A stretch of DNA of 64,000 nt from Arthrobotrys musiformis (Eukaryota > Ascomycota > Orbiliomycetes > Orbiliales > Orbiliaceae), in assembly GCA_036971715.1 (NCBI GenBank), contig JAVHJL010000004.1, positions 1,178,001 to 1,242,000 of the forward strand, written 5' to 3'. Below the pieces are notes generated by a model. It ran no database searches and had not been told where the DNA came from. It was given only the letters and a program-made list of their open reading frames with translations. Shown piece by piece: positions 7,876-19,561 of this stretch (position 1 is its first letter; each line of letters begins with the position of its first letter). Both the position numbers and the translations under genes were made by a program.

Positions 7876-10800
7876 CATCCCCAAACGGTATCATGATGGA
7901 AAAGTAGTCTTTCCGGTGGGCCAGCCGCAGAATTATGCAGATTTAACAAAAAAAATACTAATACACACACCATTGACTAGCTTTCTCTCCATCCACCTTC
8001 TCGCGGAGCAAAACTCGACAGAAGGCCCGATGCGCGCTGGATCCGAACGTCTTGAACTGTCTAAGTTTAGGTTGGATCGTGGGCACATCAAGGTCAGCCC
8101 CTCCAGGGTAGCTTCTCCACACACACGTGCGTTTCGCTGGGGCTAACGCCTCTACATGTTGTGGATGCAGACTATTAGTCTTGGGCTTGGATAGATCGTT
8201 CAAATTGAACCGGCGACCATGCGTCTCGCGCCACCAGTGAACACCTTGACATTTCCTTCCCTTCTGATCTCTCTCACGAACAATGTTTGAAGTAATATTA
8301 GAACTGGATCGAATTTCCATTGTAATGATCCGCATATACCCAAATAGCCATAAGAAAAAGACACCTTGGGTTGGCAGGACCGATCCAGGCTCCAAATAAT
8401 TTCCTTGCGAACGGCCATTTGATTGTGGGAGGTTGAACGGAGTGGGGACGCTGGAAACACAATTTCGGCTGGACGAACTCTATGCAGGGCGATTGGGAGT
8501 AAAGCACCGTGCTGTGACGGAGAATGACTTTGGCGGACATCGTCGCCTCTGTCTTGGCGCTGCAAGTGCTGGAGCTGCTCCTGGCATTATACCTTTTTAG
8601 GATGAGGAAATGAGAAAAAAATCCGTGCGGCTACCCAGCTAGCAACCTCGCGTTCCTGGTATCGACAGGAATGAGAATATCAGGACGATCATCGGCATAT
8701 ACGAACGTATAGCTGCGACGAAGTATAGGTTGGAGGGTCACCCGTATCGTAGCATGGGGTGAAACGTCAAAGTTGTGTGTATTTTTGTACCTATGGCTGG
8801 TTTCAGGTGTAGGTGTAGGTAGAGATGGATGCATCTATGCGAGCCCGTCTCATGCACGACAAGATCTTTGCCTCGGATCCCTTTGCTGCCTTGTTCTCTC
8901 TGCATTTCGACCAAGTTTGTTCCCGCAAAGGAAGAATAAAATGTGTCTTTTAAGAACTGTTGTGGTCGGCCAAAATCTCCAGGCCGAAGGAATTCGTAAT
9001 AATGGGTGTGAGAAGACAGAAACATTCCCCGTGCTAGCGGAGGATTGCGACCAATCCACCCTATCAGATGGAGTCCAAGCCTTTGCAGGGTTTCATAAGA
9101 CAAGCCACCACACATCGAAGAACACCTTTGACAAGTGCATTTTGTACTCAATCTTCAGCTTCTTTTGTTTTCCTTGTGGAACAGAAACGTATAATATCCG
9201 TCGACTCGGCTATGATAGGTACCCGGTGTACCCGGTCGCTCATGTCACGTCTTGCACAATACATGTACATCGGTGACAGGGTGACAGAAGTCAAGTCAAG
9301 TCAAGGTCAGGTCAAGTCGGATCAAATCAGAGTCAGAAGCCCAAATCGAAGACGCACGCCTAACATAAATCTTCCTTGAGAACCTTGAGAATTAACCTAG
9401 GAAACATCTATTTGTAGAAATCTTTTTTCATGGGTAACATTTTGACGTGCCAGAGAAAGTCCCGTCCATTGGCTATTAGGCGGATAACCGGAAAACGGAA
9501 TGTTTGTGACTCTGTACATGTAGCACGTATGCAACTGGAGAAATTCGAAATCGAACCTTCCGATGCAATGCAATGGAGAGGGGTGGCGGTCTTCGTATGC
9601 ATTTGTGATATGGATCAACCCATCCAGGATCGTATCTGGATCGCAATATCACCAGCCTCGCGTGAAGTCCCTCTTTTGTGGCACGTTGTGGCTCACGAGG
9701 CTAAAATCTCAACCCGATCGACCGACGACGAGATATGCCATTCAATCATGCATATGTCTTCGCTGTTATCGCAGAAATTTAATTGCCTCGAAGCACCTAG
9801 ACGGATGCTGCACTGCAGTCAGTAACATGAGCATTGCATTACATAAATACCCACCCACCCACTTGATAGAGTAAGTACCACCACACCATACCTACCGTGT
9901 AAACCTCGCGAATTCGAACCGTTGGTGTGTGCCAAAGTTAGGTGTAGTTAGCATGGTTTGCCGCTCCCAACAAACGATTAGTAACAAGGGCCCCTCTTCT
10001 GATTGGGCGGTGGACTGCCCAACTGGGACAGGCCCTTGGAAGTGACGTCGTTTGGAGGTACTTCGACTTACTACGTAGGTCCCGGCCTCGAAGAACCTAC
10101 CTATCACGACATCTAATTTCTACGTCGTTACAAGGTACAGCCCTCCAAGCACTGCACCACTATCGATATCGATAATGGTGTTTTCTAGCTCAGTTTTTAG
10201 CTTATCTCGATCTACGAGAATGCCACCGCGAGTATACACGCCGTATATCCAATGTATATAAAATATTATATAAAAAATTTTAGCTAGTTGATTAGGTGAA
10301 CTGGCGCCCCGCTCTAGTCATGGCCAGCAGTCCCTGCACTGGCTCTGTCTCAGCAGGTAATCTTCCTAACGGAGTCGACGGGTGCTTGCTTCCTTTCTCC
10401 TCCTCCTCTCACTCGCATTCCTCCTCCTGCAAGGCAAGTGTGAAAAAAACCTCATGCTCAATCGCCCGAAACTCGTCTACAAGCATTCCTTCTTTCGTTA
10501 GAATACCAGTCCACGTTTAACAGCTCAGCAACCCGCCTGCATTGAATAGATCCGACCGACCAGCATACATTCTTTCAACGTCTATAAAAGCCCGGGTCAC
10601 AAGCCGGCTGCACCTCCGTGAAAGTCTTGCCACTCGAGCAAGAAGAATAAGCTTAAGGTTAACGGTTTTCTCACCCCCACTACAGGTAGAAGTACTTAAC
10701 TTTCAACTGTGGGATTCGCGTGCTCGTTACCAATTCAAGCTAGCGAGCTAGCAGACTAAACGGTGGCTTGCCAAGTCTCGCGAGCCTATCGGCCATTTTA

Positions 10801-10882
10801 CTCTGGTCGACGTCCCACTTAAGCTTCTAGACCTCTCAAAGTTGCTTCAGTCTGATATCAAGTCGAACTTTCAACCGTAAAA
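7876..10882. other. long intergenic stretch without supportable gene
   Basis: Short frames on both strands overlap one another here and none shows a domain, splice-supported extension or signal peptide. Visible items are a small (GTCAA)-type repeat at 9289-9326, an AT-rich knot at 10250-10290 and a TCGATATCGA palindrome near 10163. The last 300 bp or so should contain the promoter and leader of the GH63 gene at 10883. Confidence 0.45.
9289..9326. repeat. short TCAAG tandem repeat
   Basis: Units tcaag, tcaag, tcaag, gtcag, gtcaag follow each other directly, then drift into gatcaaatcag. It is a five-base microsatellite with about six imperfect copies. Confidence 0.6.
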
Positions 10883-13800
10883 ATGGTCGTTCACGGCAAT
10901 TACGAGTATCTTACCGAGGAGGAGAAGCGTCTCAAAGAAGACAAAGAGAGAACCAAGTATTGGAAGAAATGGGGACCTTATGTTAGCGAGCGTCAGTGGG
11001 CCACCGGTAAGTTTTATTTCCGCTCGCCACCCACAAAAATACTAAAACGATGCTAACAATTTGAATCTTAGTTCGTGAGGATTACTCGTGAGTGCAACTT
11101 ACGAAGTTCGCTTTTGTAGACGATATACTAACGTCGTATTCCTGAGGGGTTTAGGCCAGACGGTGACGCATGGAGCAGTAAGTGGCTACTTACAACACCC
11201 ATTGACCTCTCATAGTGCCTTGTACATATCTAAAACTCCGTATTCAAACAGATTTCCCACATGAACACGCCCGCCTACGTACTTTCCGATGGGGTGAGGA
11301 CGGAATCGCAGGTGTTTCGGACAACCATGGTTTCCTTAATATCGGGTTTTCTTTCTGGAACGAAAAAGAGTGCGTCCAACCTCTGATTTTTACCATTGAT
11401 GCGTATATTGACCCTGTTGTAGCCCATACCTCAAAGAGCGTCTCTTTGGATTATCCAATCCTCAAGGAAACCATGGTGAAAGTATCAAGGAAGTCCACTT
11501 CCATCTTGACAATACACCAACGGTATGGGATTTCTCTCTCTTTTAGAAAGGAAAGGTATCTGTCGATATTTGCTAACATTAATGCAGCACTCGTACATGA
11601 AATTCCTGTACAAATACCCGCAAGGGCAGTTCCCTTACGAGAAATTGGTAGAGGAGAACAAGAAAAGGGACCGAAACATGCCCGAGTATACGATCTTCGA
11701 TGCCGGTGCCTTCGAGTATGTAGTCTATCGTTTCGTTCTAAAATGACAATGTACTGACAAAGCCTTAGTGACAACCGCTACTGGGATATCTTCATTGAGA
11801 CCGCCAAAGATGGCGAAGATGAAGAAGAGCTACTCTTCAGAGTCACGGCCTACAACCGTGGGCCTGAGCCAGCCCCCCTCCATATCATCCCTCAGATATG
11901 GTACCGAAATACTTGGGCATGGGGCCGTGAGCCACCAGAAAAAAAGCCTCACATCACCAAACAATCTGCCACTATTGCACAAGCGGAGCACTGGAGGCTT
12001 GGAACTCGATACGTCCAGCTTTCTCCATCACCGGGCGTTTCCGCCGATGCTGCTGATGTCAGCCCTGAGTTGATATTCACAGAAAATGACACGAACTTCG
12101 CCACGCTCTATGGTGGGGACAACCCTACACCATACGTCAAAGATGGGTTCCATCGTTACATCGTAAACCAAGAGCTTGGGGCTGTCAACCCTGGAAATGT
12201 TGGTACAAAGGCAGCCGCTTGGTATGCCTTTGATGAGGCCGACGGTGTTCCACCCGGCGGGTGCGCCGTCGTTCGGTTCAAATTCAGTAGAACCACCGAA
12301 CCTGGGGCTATTGACGAAGAGCTCTTCGATGAAATTATCGAAGCCCGACGATGTGAAGCTGACGAATTCTATTGGAGACTAAGCCCCCTCCCAATGGCTG
12401 ACGACCTACGAAATATCCAGCGATTGGCGTGGAGTGGCATGCTGTGGACAAAACAGTTTTACCATTTCGTATGGGATCACTGGGCTAATGGCGATCCGTC
12501 TCAGCCGCCCCCGCCAGAAGGCAGGAAGTATATTCGAAATCATGCCTGGAAGCATCTTTATATTGACGACGTCCTCTCCATGCCGGAGTCTTGGGAATAT
12601 CCATTCTTTGCTGCTTGGGATACTGCCTTCCACTGTATTCCTCTGGCTATGATCGATCCTGAATTTGCCAAAAAGCAGCTTGACATTTTGACGAGGGAAT
12701 GGTATATGCATCCGAATGGCCAACTCCCAGCCTACGAATGGAATTTCAGCGACGTCAACCCACCTGTCCACGCATGGGCCACTTTCCGTACGTTCAAGAT
12801 CGAACGAAAGATCTTTGGGCGAGAGGACCTCGACTTTTTGGAGCGAGTCTTCCAGAAGCTTTTGCTCAACTTCACATGGTGGGCCAACCGAAAAGATCCA
12901 GAGGGAAAGAACGTCTTCGAAGGAGGCTTCTTAGGCCTTGACAATATTGGTCTTTTCAATCGTTCAGAGCCCCTCCCCACAGGGGGTGTCCTAGAACAAG
13001 CGGACAGCACGGGTTGGATGGCCTTCTACTGCCTCAACATGTTGAACATTTCCCTTGAACTCGCAAAGCATCGTCGAACATACGAAGACATTGCGTCAAA
13101 ATTCTTCGAACACTTTATCCTGATTTCCGATGCTTTGACTTACAAGCGTGGAGACCGAGAAACGTCTTTGTGGAATGACGAAGATGGGTTCTACTACGAT
13201 GCTATTTCCTGGGGAGGTCCGTGGGCTCAACAATTGCCTGTCAGGTCGCTCGTCGGGTTGATTCCCTTGTATGCCTGCCTGACACTTGAGCCAGAAGTTA
13301 TGAAGCGTCTACCATCGTTCAAGAAACGATTTCAGTGGTTTGTGGAGAATCGTTCGGAAGTTGCAGAACGTAACATTCATAGCATCAGGCACCGCGGTAA
13401 AGGTCAAAGAATTTTGTTGGCTCTGGTCAACAGAGACCGCTTAGTTCGTATTCTACAAAAGATGCTCGATGAAAATGAATTTTTCTCGGAGTATGGCATT
13501 CGATCGTAAGTTTTGGCCCTAAACACCTACGTAACCCCAATATACTGATTTTCACCCGGCAGACTTTCGAAGTATCACAAGGACCATCCGTACTTCATGG
13601 ATGTCAATGGGCAAGAATTCAAGGTCGACTACGTCCCAGGAGACTCCAACAGCGGAATGTTCGGAGGAAACAGCAACTGGCGTGGCGTAAGTATTCTCGA
13701 CACCTATCATCCTGATAAGCTGTATAGCTGACTTTAGAATCAAATATAGCCCATCTGGCTTTGTGTCAACTTCTTGCTCGTTGAATCCTTGCTTCGATTC

Positions 13801-14433
13801 TACATGTACTACGGGGATACCCTCAAAGTAGAATGTCCTACTGGATCTGGAGAATACGTTCATCTCGGCCATGTTGCGGAGGAGATTCAACACCGTATGC
13901 AGCACATCTTTACTAGGGATGAGCGAGGCAACCGTGCCTGCAATGCGGGAAATAAGTTGATGAACCAAGACCCGCACTGGCGAGACTATATGTTCTTCCA
14001 CGAATTCTTCCACGCTGACACCGGCGCGGGCCTTGGAGCATTGCACCAAACCGGATGGACCGGGCTCGTCGCCAAACTTATCCACGATACGGGTATCAAT
14101 TGCCGTCTCCCGCGCACTCCTCGCACCCCGTCAACGGCCGCTTCACATTACTTCGACGAGTCCTTTTCAAAGGTCATACGTCCAAAGATGTCGAATGTGC
14201 GTCGTGCTTCCACCCGTAGTATCGGCGCCCGAAGCGACATTGCACGTAGTGATGTTGTGAGCGACGACGCTAGCGACGATTGGACCGGGCTTGGTGAGGA
14301 TGAAGCGCAGGAACGAGCCCGTGAGCAAGATGACCAGCACGTCCTTGACTACGTTACTACGCAGCTCAAGCGGGTGCAAACCCACGGGTCTGTCTTTGAT
14401 GATGAGGATGAGTTTGAGACTCAGCTCGACTAA
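10883..14433 (+). CDS. GH63-type glycosidase-like protein (yeast YMR196W family)
   Basis: The nine exons are join(10883-11006, 11072-11087, 11155-11177, 11252-11369, 11423-11522, 11588-11715, 11769-13505, 13563-13686, 13750-14433), 1017 aa. All junctions are canonical and the frame closes exactly. Exons 2 and 3 are only 16 and 23 bp. The N-terminus (TEEEKRLKEDKERTKYWKKWGPYVSERQW) and the sequence RTFRWGEDGIAGVSDNHG are characteristic of a fungal and bacterial branch of glycoside hydrolase family 63, whose founder is the ER glucosidase I. The large exon carries the (alpha/alpha)6-barrel-like segment (for example WKHLYIDDVLSMPESWEYPFFAAWDTAFHCI and NIGLFNRSEPLP). There is no signal peptide, so unlike ER glucosidase I it is probably cytosolic. 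The substrate is not known. The C-terminal 100 residues are acidic and Ser-rich. The gene converges with ATP5. Confidence 0.88.
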
Positions 14434-15008
14434 GCTCCGTCAGCGACTGTGTGTTAGCCGGGCAAATACGCTTCAATTGGTTTGTTTTCATTTGGTTATG
14501 CTGGGTTCGCATTCGCGAGTCCATGGACATTCGCCTGGGAAAAAAAACGTAAAGGGCGCTTTCAAGAGGTTAAAACATGCACAGCGAAGCAGCGTTTGGA
14601 TTGTGACTTTTTTGACATTGGCGGATTAATTGGGATTTGCAATCGGTGGCTCTGTTCTTAATCGCTCTGGCTTGGTAGTTTGCTTTTGTACTGCATTAGA
14701 CTGATTTCGTAGACAGGAAATACAATCCATTCGTTTAGCTTCATGCATGGGTTACATTTCGTAGTTCGACCGGTTTATCTCTTTATATCTAGTGGTTTGT
14801 TGTAAGTTTGGTAAGCATGTTCAAAAAGATTGTTCGGCCTTTTTCCGCTTCCACGCCGATTGTATTTTTTGAGTGACAAAGAAAAAAAAGCATAAGTTGA
14901 TAATTACATGGAAGATGACGTTTCTCCCCAACTCTCTTCTATTCTACAAACCCCCAATGTTTTTTGTGGACCACGGCTCGCTCTGAACCACCTGCGAAGG
15001 AAGGATAT
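14434..15008. other. convergent 3' intergenic region
   Basis: These 575 bp lie between the stop codons of the GH63 gene (plus) and ATP5 (minus). They are T-rich on the left and carry no gene I can support; they should hold both 3' UTRs. Confidence 0.5.
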
Positions 15009-15886
15009 TTATAGAGCATCGGTCAACAGCTTGTTGAGCTTGGCAATCTTGGAGGAGACGCTGAGGTCGATTGTCCTGTCACCAATTTCAACGACGAGAC
15101 CTCCGAGGACTTCCGGGTTGACCTGTGTACGTTAAGGAAACATTGTTAGTAAAATATTTTATATAGAACATTCATATGGGTAGCGTATATGCTATGTGCC
15201 TACCTTGTTGACGACCTTCAATTTCTGGCCCTGTTGGATGTACTTGCTCTTTCCGATAGCGGCCTCCAGACGTCCAATGGTCTTCTGGTCCAAAGCCTGG
15301 GCAGAGGTAATGGTCGCCTCAACCTCACCTCTATGCGCACCCATCAAGACGCCGAACTTCTCGGCGATACCACCCAACAATCCCAATCTGTTGTTCTCGG
15401 CCAAAACCTCGAGTAGGTTCTTGAAGTTCTTGTCACCGCTGGCGCCGGGAACGGCCTTTTGGATCTCAGCGATCAAAGAGGACTTGTCGGATGCGGAGAG
15501 AGTTGGGGAGGAGATGACGCCGGTGAGTTTTGGGTCCTTTTCCAAGAGGGTCTTCAGGGATTTGAGGGATTTGTCGACGGTGTCGAGAGTGGAGTTTTTG
15601 GCGGAGGCGATGTACTAGTTTTATTTTTTATATAGAGTTAGTTTTTTGATCGGTGGCTTCGGATTGTGATTGTGGTAGCGGATATGGCACAATTGATGGA
15701 TGAGAGGTGGAATTGGTAACATACGAGGGAAGAAGCATAGGTTCCATCGATGCCGTAGAGGGCAACCGGGGGTTTGGCGTCGGCTGCTGCTGCTGTGGCG
15801 TAGGTCCGAAGGGAGGAGATGACGGCCGCGCGAGGGGCAATTGGGTTTGCCGCGCGGGCTATCGAGGCAGCGGTGCGAGAGAGCAT
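15009..15886 (-). CDS. ATP5: mitochondrial ATP synthase OSCP subunit
   Basis: The three exons are complement(join(15009-15122, 15204-15614, 15725-15886)), 228 aa, with phase-0 junctions throughout. The N-terminus (MLSRTAASIARAANPIAPRAAVISSLRTYATAA) is an Arg/Ala/Ser-rich mitochondrial presequence. The mature part contains the OSCP/delta-subunit signatures GIDGTYASSLYIASAKNST at its start, LAENNRLGLLGGIAEKF in the middle, ITSAQALDQKTIGRLEAAIGK, and NPEVLGGLVVEIGDRTIDLSVSSKIAKLNKLL at the C-terminus. OSCP joins the F1 catalytic head to the peripheral stalk of the ATP synthase in the inner membrane. Its length matches fungal OSCPs (about 210-230 aa). Confidence 0.95.
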
Positions 15887-16321
15887 TGTGTCGGAGTGGA
15901 GTGTGGTGATTGGAAGGTAGAAGAAGAAGGGGGGGGTTACCGGGAGGTCGTGGTGGTGGGGGGATATATGGAGGGGACTTTTGGATATATATTATCGACA
16001 CACTGGGTTTTCGTACTTTTCGGGTTGACGTTGGTGCTGCTGCCATCCGAGGCGGCGATAATTTCGTCACGTGAGCGTCGGATTTTGACACACGGACAAC
16101 ACATATCGCGGAGGCACGGAATTGACGGTACGTACTTCTTTTGCAATATCCTGAACTACATATCCCGATATCCAATTCCCTGTATCGGGTTTTAATCATT
16201 GCAAGTTCATATCAGATTGCCCCATATATATATATATATTTATTAACATAAAACACAATAGATACACTGTTGTACATAGTTTACACATATAGTTGTATTA
16301 TTAACAAAGCTACCCGACTTA
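15887..16321. promoter_or_regulatory. ATP5 promoter and GEP3 3' region
   Basis: This 435-bp gap separates two minus-strand genes. The half near 15886 should carry the ATP5 promoter and contains CACGTG at 16068-16073. A (TA)n run with ATATATATATATAT lies near 16209-16224, nearer the GEP3 stop codon. Confidence 0.45.
16068..16073. promoter_or_regulatory. CACGTG site upstream of ATP5
   Basis: The palindrome CACGTG, inside GTCACGTGAGC, lies about 180 bp upstream of the ATP5 start codon. CACGTG is the core bound by bHLH factors such as Cbf1 in yeasts and is frequent in respiratory-gene promoters. The match is seen; binding is inferred. Confidence 0.35.
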
Positions 16322-18799
16322 TCAGGGGCTTTTGGAAGAGCGATCCCCTATTTGGCCGTTTAGCTTTCTAAATTCCCTCTTTTGCGCCTTCTTTGCACCT
16401 CTCATTGACTTCTTAGGTCGGCTCCCTGGCGCGGCCTTGGAACCAGGTTTCAAATTCTCCTGGTATGCCTTCATAGTCTCTCTTTGGAGTATACTCTCCC
16501 CATTCGGGGACAAAACCTCAATTTCTGGATGAGGGTCATCCTTTCCTACCTGTGCCGATATCTCCAGCCACCCAAAACCTTCCACTACGATATCCGTAGC
16601 ATATATCCGAAAGGAAACATTCTTAAAGTTATCTTCTCCCATTCCTTCTACCAATGGACCACTTTTCCTCTTCGTGACGTCATCTGCAAGTTTGAAGATC
16701 CCGGCTGACTTGAAGCTCTCCAAGGCTGCCTTTTTCGCCCATATGAAGTCCCTCTTCGCACCCTCGGACTCAGATTCGGGATTTAGGAACCCTTCGACTT
16801 TGTCCCCCCTCGTGACGTGGCCGGGAACGTTTGAAAACACCGCTATTTCGAGTGTAACGGGTCTACCTTTCGCGGGCTGTAGTGGGCGTACTCTCACCAA
16901 GCCTCCTAATAAAAATTCTTTTTCGGGAGGTACGATATATCTTTCGGGGTTGACTCTGTCAACCATCACTGTTTGCTTGACGTAGTCTTGTTTGAGATAT
17001 TTCATCAAACCGCCTCTTGAGAAACCAGGCAGATCAATCAATTGCCCTCTTCCAGCCGCGAAGTCGATGGAAATAGGTCCGACTGTGGTGCCTGGGACTT
17101 TACTTGCCAGCGGCATCTCCGGGTACTTGACTCTTCTTCCGTTTTGGATATAAGGGCCAAAATCATCTTCAAGCATATCAGCCATTTCCTCGAGATCACC
17201 CCTTCCGAAGCCCTTCTTCGCCTCCAAATCTTTCTTCCCCCTCTTCGGGAAAACCGCTTCATATAGCCTGCTCTTCCCTACATTTGTCTTCCCTATAAAA
17301 ACTACTGCACCTTTTCTCCCCCGGATTTCGTCTTTCAGTCGCTCTGTCGTCCAATTATTCTTCGCGCTGACAAGTTTTAAATCTTTCAGTGTCTTTTCTT
17401 TGTCCGCATCACCTAGATAGTTACTTAAGACCCTTCGGATGTAGGTCATCAAGCTTGTGACTTTCTGCTCAGTCGGCATCAACAAATCCGCTCTTGTGAT
17501 AACGAAGGAGAGTGAAAGGTCTTTCTTCTTGCCATCCTTCAGATCGTTCAATCCGGCCAATAGCGCCTTCCTGGTATTTGGGAGCACACTCATAGGAAAA
17601 TCTGCCGCGTCAATGACGTGGTAAACGTGGACTCTCTTAAACGGCGATTTGGCGATCACCTCCGCCGCCTGGGCAAAAGTAGCGTCGGGGCCTTGTACAG
17701 TTGTATTTTGGTAATGAAGTAGAGTCCGACATCGACTGCAAAGAATCGTGTGCCGTGCCCTCCTTCGGATTTCTAGTTCCTTGTGCTGAGGATCCTCGGG
17801 TAACAATGCCTCGAACCAGGATTCCGATTCAGTGGATTTGGGGCTAGGAAGATTTTCGTAAGGGATAAAGTCGTCGAGCACATCTTCGTCCTTCTCGACG
17901 TTATTTGGATGGTGGCGTCGGATCTTTTTGTAAATATTCGGTTCGTCTTCTTCGTCCACTGGGGGTTTCATGTTTGCCTCCCGTAGGATCTCTTTGACCT
18001 CATCTGACATCTGCGACAAAGCTGCTTTGTATATGTTCTCCAGATTCTGCTTTGGGGAAGCGTGGAATGGAGATTTTGGATCCCAGGGAAACTTGGGGGT
18101 CGGCATATTAGATTCAGGGCCGTAGAAGCCCGGTTGTCGGAAATCGTCCGAGTGTGATTTTGCACCACATCCAGGGCAGGATTCGGGCATTGAATATGGA
18201 TACGATTGTTTTGTTTCCGCCCCCGGGAGGGGCAGGGTGTCCAGTATTGGGGTTGTCGGGATTGGAGAACTTGGGTCACGGTAGGAGAGAACCTCCGAGA
18301 CTTCCTCTGGGAGTACAGCACTTTCTGACGTACTCTCTGCCTCAATATACGTCGAGGGGCCTGGCGTGTCGGTCTCAACGCTTCCCTCAACTATTGACGG
18401 TGCTTGTTCCGGACTTTCTTCTGCTGCGGTAGCAGACGTTAATGTTTCTGGCACTTCCCTTGTCTCCAATTCTATTATTTCCTCCGATATGCCCCCAGTT
18501 CCATTCAAGGATTTCGATAACGGATCCATTTCATCTGGAGTCTTCCCAGAATCTGCATTCTCAACCTGCAGTCCTCCGTCCTGCCCCGCAGCAGAAGAGT
18601 ATCCAACTTTCCCCATACCGACAACCCGGCTCCATGATTGGCATCGATGCACAGCCAGTGGTTTCACCGAAGATATCTCAACCCTCCTTTCCAATAGTCC
18701 TCTGCATGCCACCGATGAATGTAACCATCTCGATCTGAGATGGTTGTCCCCCACGCGAACCTGCCATCGTGCATATACGACAGCCCTCCGTCCCAACAT
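16322..18799 (-). CDS. GEP3: mitochondrial YqeH-like circularly permuted GTPase
   Basis: This is a single exon of 825 aa. The N-terminus is basic and rich in Arg and Ser, as expected for mitochondrial import. A zinc-binding pair is visible: CPGCG (C208, C211) and CSRC (C354, C357). The G motifs come in permuted order: G4 TRAD (435-438), G5 SAK (478-480), G1 GKTNVGKS (503-510), G2 PGTT (569-572), G3 DLPG (589-592). This is the hallmark of the YqeH/Gep3(Mtg3) family, which assists maturation of the mitochondrial small ribosomal subunit. Between the two Cys pairs sits a fungal insertion of about 140 residues, and a long acidic Ser/Glu-rich stretch (80-190) precedes the first pair. A basic Lys/Arg-rich C-terminus fits RNA contact. 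The protein is longer than the yeast one, mainly through these low-complexity parts. Confidence 0.9.
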   Translation of the reverse strand: MLGRRAVVYARWQVRVGDNHLRSRWLHSSVACRGLLERRVEISSVKPLAVHRCQSWSRVVGMGKVGYSSAAGQDGGLQVENADSGKTPDEMDPLSKSLNGTGGISEEIIELETREVPETLTSATAAEESPEQAPSIVEGSVETDTPGPSTYIEAESTSESAVLPEEVSEVLSYRDPSSPIPTTPILDTLPLPGAETKQSYPYSMPESCPGCGAKSHSDDFRQPGFYGPESNMPTPKFPWDPKSPFHASPKQNLENIYKAALSQMSDEVKEILREANMKPPVDEEDEPNIYKKIRRHHPNNVEKDEDVLDDFIPYENLPSPKSTESESWFEALLPEDPQHKELEIRRRARHTILCSRCRTLLHYQNTTVQGPDATFAQAAEVIAKSPFKRVHVYHVIDAADFPMSVLPNTRKALLAGLNDLKDGKKKDLSLSFVITRADLLMPTEQKVTSLMTYIRRVLSNYLGDADKEKTLKDLKLVSAKNNWTTERLKDEIRGRKGAVVFIGKTNVGKSRLYEAVFPKRGKKDLEAKKGFGRGDLEEMADMLEDDFGPYIQNGRRVKYPEMPLASKVPGTTVGPISIDFAAGRGQLIDLPGFSRGGLMKYLKQDYVKQTVMVDRVNPERYIVPPEKEFLLGGLVRVRPLQPAKGRPVTLEIAVFSNVPGHVTRGDKVEGFLNPESESEGAKRDFIWAKKAALESFKSAGIFKLADDVTKRKSGPLVEGMGEDNFKNVSFRIYATDIVVEGFGWLEISAQVGKDDPHPEIEVLSPNGESILQRETMKAYQENLKPGSKAAPGSRPKKSMRGAKKAQKREFRKLNGQIGDRSSKSP

Positions 18800-19561
18800 T
18801 CAAAACGTCGTGACAATGATTTATGGAACCTAAAGAAAAAAATCCGGCTCCTTCTCTTCCTCTCTGTTCTTCCTTTCCCTTCTTTTCAAATTAGGTTAAG
18901 CTGCAGGCGAGGACACCCCAGCCTGGTCGTAAAGATCCCTTAAGGAAGAAAAATATATAGGTTTGTTGCATTTAGAATAGATGGTTGTTGTTTTAAAGGC
19001 CTTTTCGATCACTGTCGCACAAAAATTTTTCTGCGCAACGCAACTTGTGCGCTTAATCGCCTGGATTCGAGACTACAGACACGGACCGCTTCAGTAGAGC
19101 TATAGAGGGAGTTACGGTTAGGACGAACTCGAAAAATACGTTATTAGTGGACAGTCATTTAATAGCAGCTTGGTCTCAGCACAGTGTCACAAAATACTAT
19201 CACTTCAACATTAGGAGAGAATGGTCATGAGTCTGGAGCAGATTGCAAATATCAAAGCCAAAATTCTTTTGTTAGATTAGAAAACTGCAGCATGCCTTCC
19301 TTGGATCTAGTTATGCCTCAGCAAATGCGCATATGCACGTAAAACCGACCAAAACGAAACAAAGATAACAAGAAAAAAGAAGACACGGCAAGAAGATATC
19401 GTACACCAGAAGAAGAAGGAAAGAAGATATATGAAGAAAACAGCCCCGTCAAAATATATAACCGAATACGTGCCACTAACTCATGGCAAACCAGGGGAAG
19501 CTAGAACAAATAGCAAGAGCACTCTGAAAATCAAACGCTATTAAGCTTCAGAGACTTTTGA
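18800..19561. other. intergenic between GEP3 start and UTP5 stop
   Basis: These 762 bp lie between two minus-strand genes and hold no supportable frame. The part next to 18800 (CT-rich, 18840-18900) is the likely GEP3 leader and promoter. The part near 19400 is purine-rich (agaagaaggaaagaagatat). Confidence 0.45.

Noticed and set aside
8200..8565. Minus-strand frame of 121 codons and overlapping frames in the 8-9 kb area
   Set aside because: No domain, splice support or composition bias; several frames overlap each other with equal quality.
9430..9825. Plus-strand frame of 131 codons starting MGNILTCQRK
   Set aside because: ATG start is present but there is no recognisable family, the opposite strand is also open, and no promoter feature supports it.
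9892..9960. GGTTCGAATTC on the minus strand, like a tRNA T-loop
   Set aside because: The flanking bases do not pair into a T-stem or acceptor stem, and no D-arm or anticodon arm is present.
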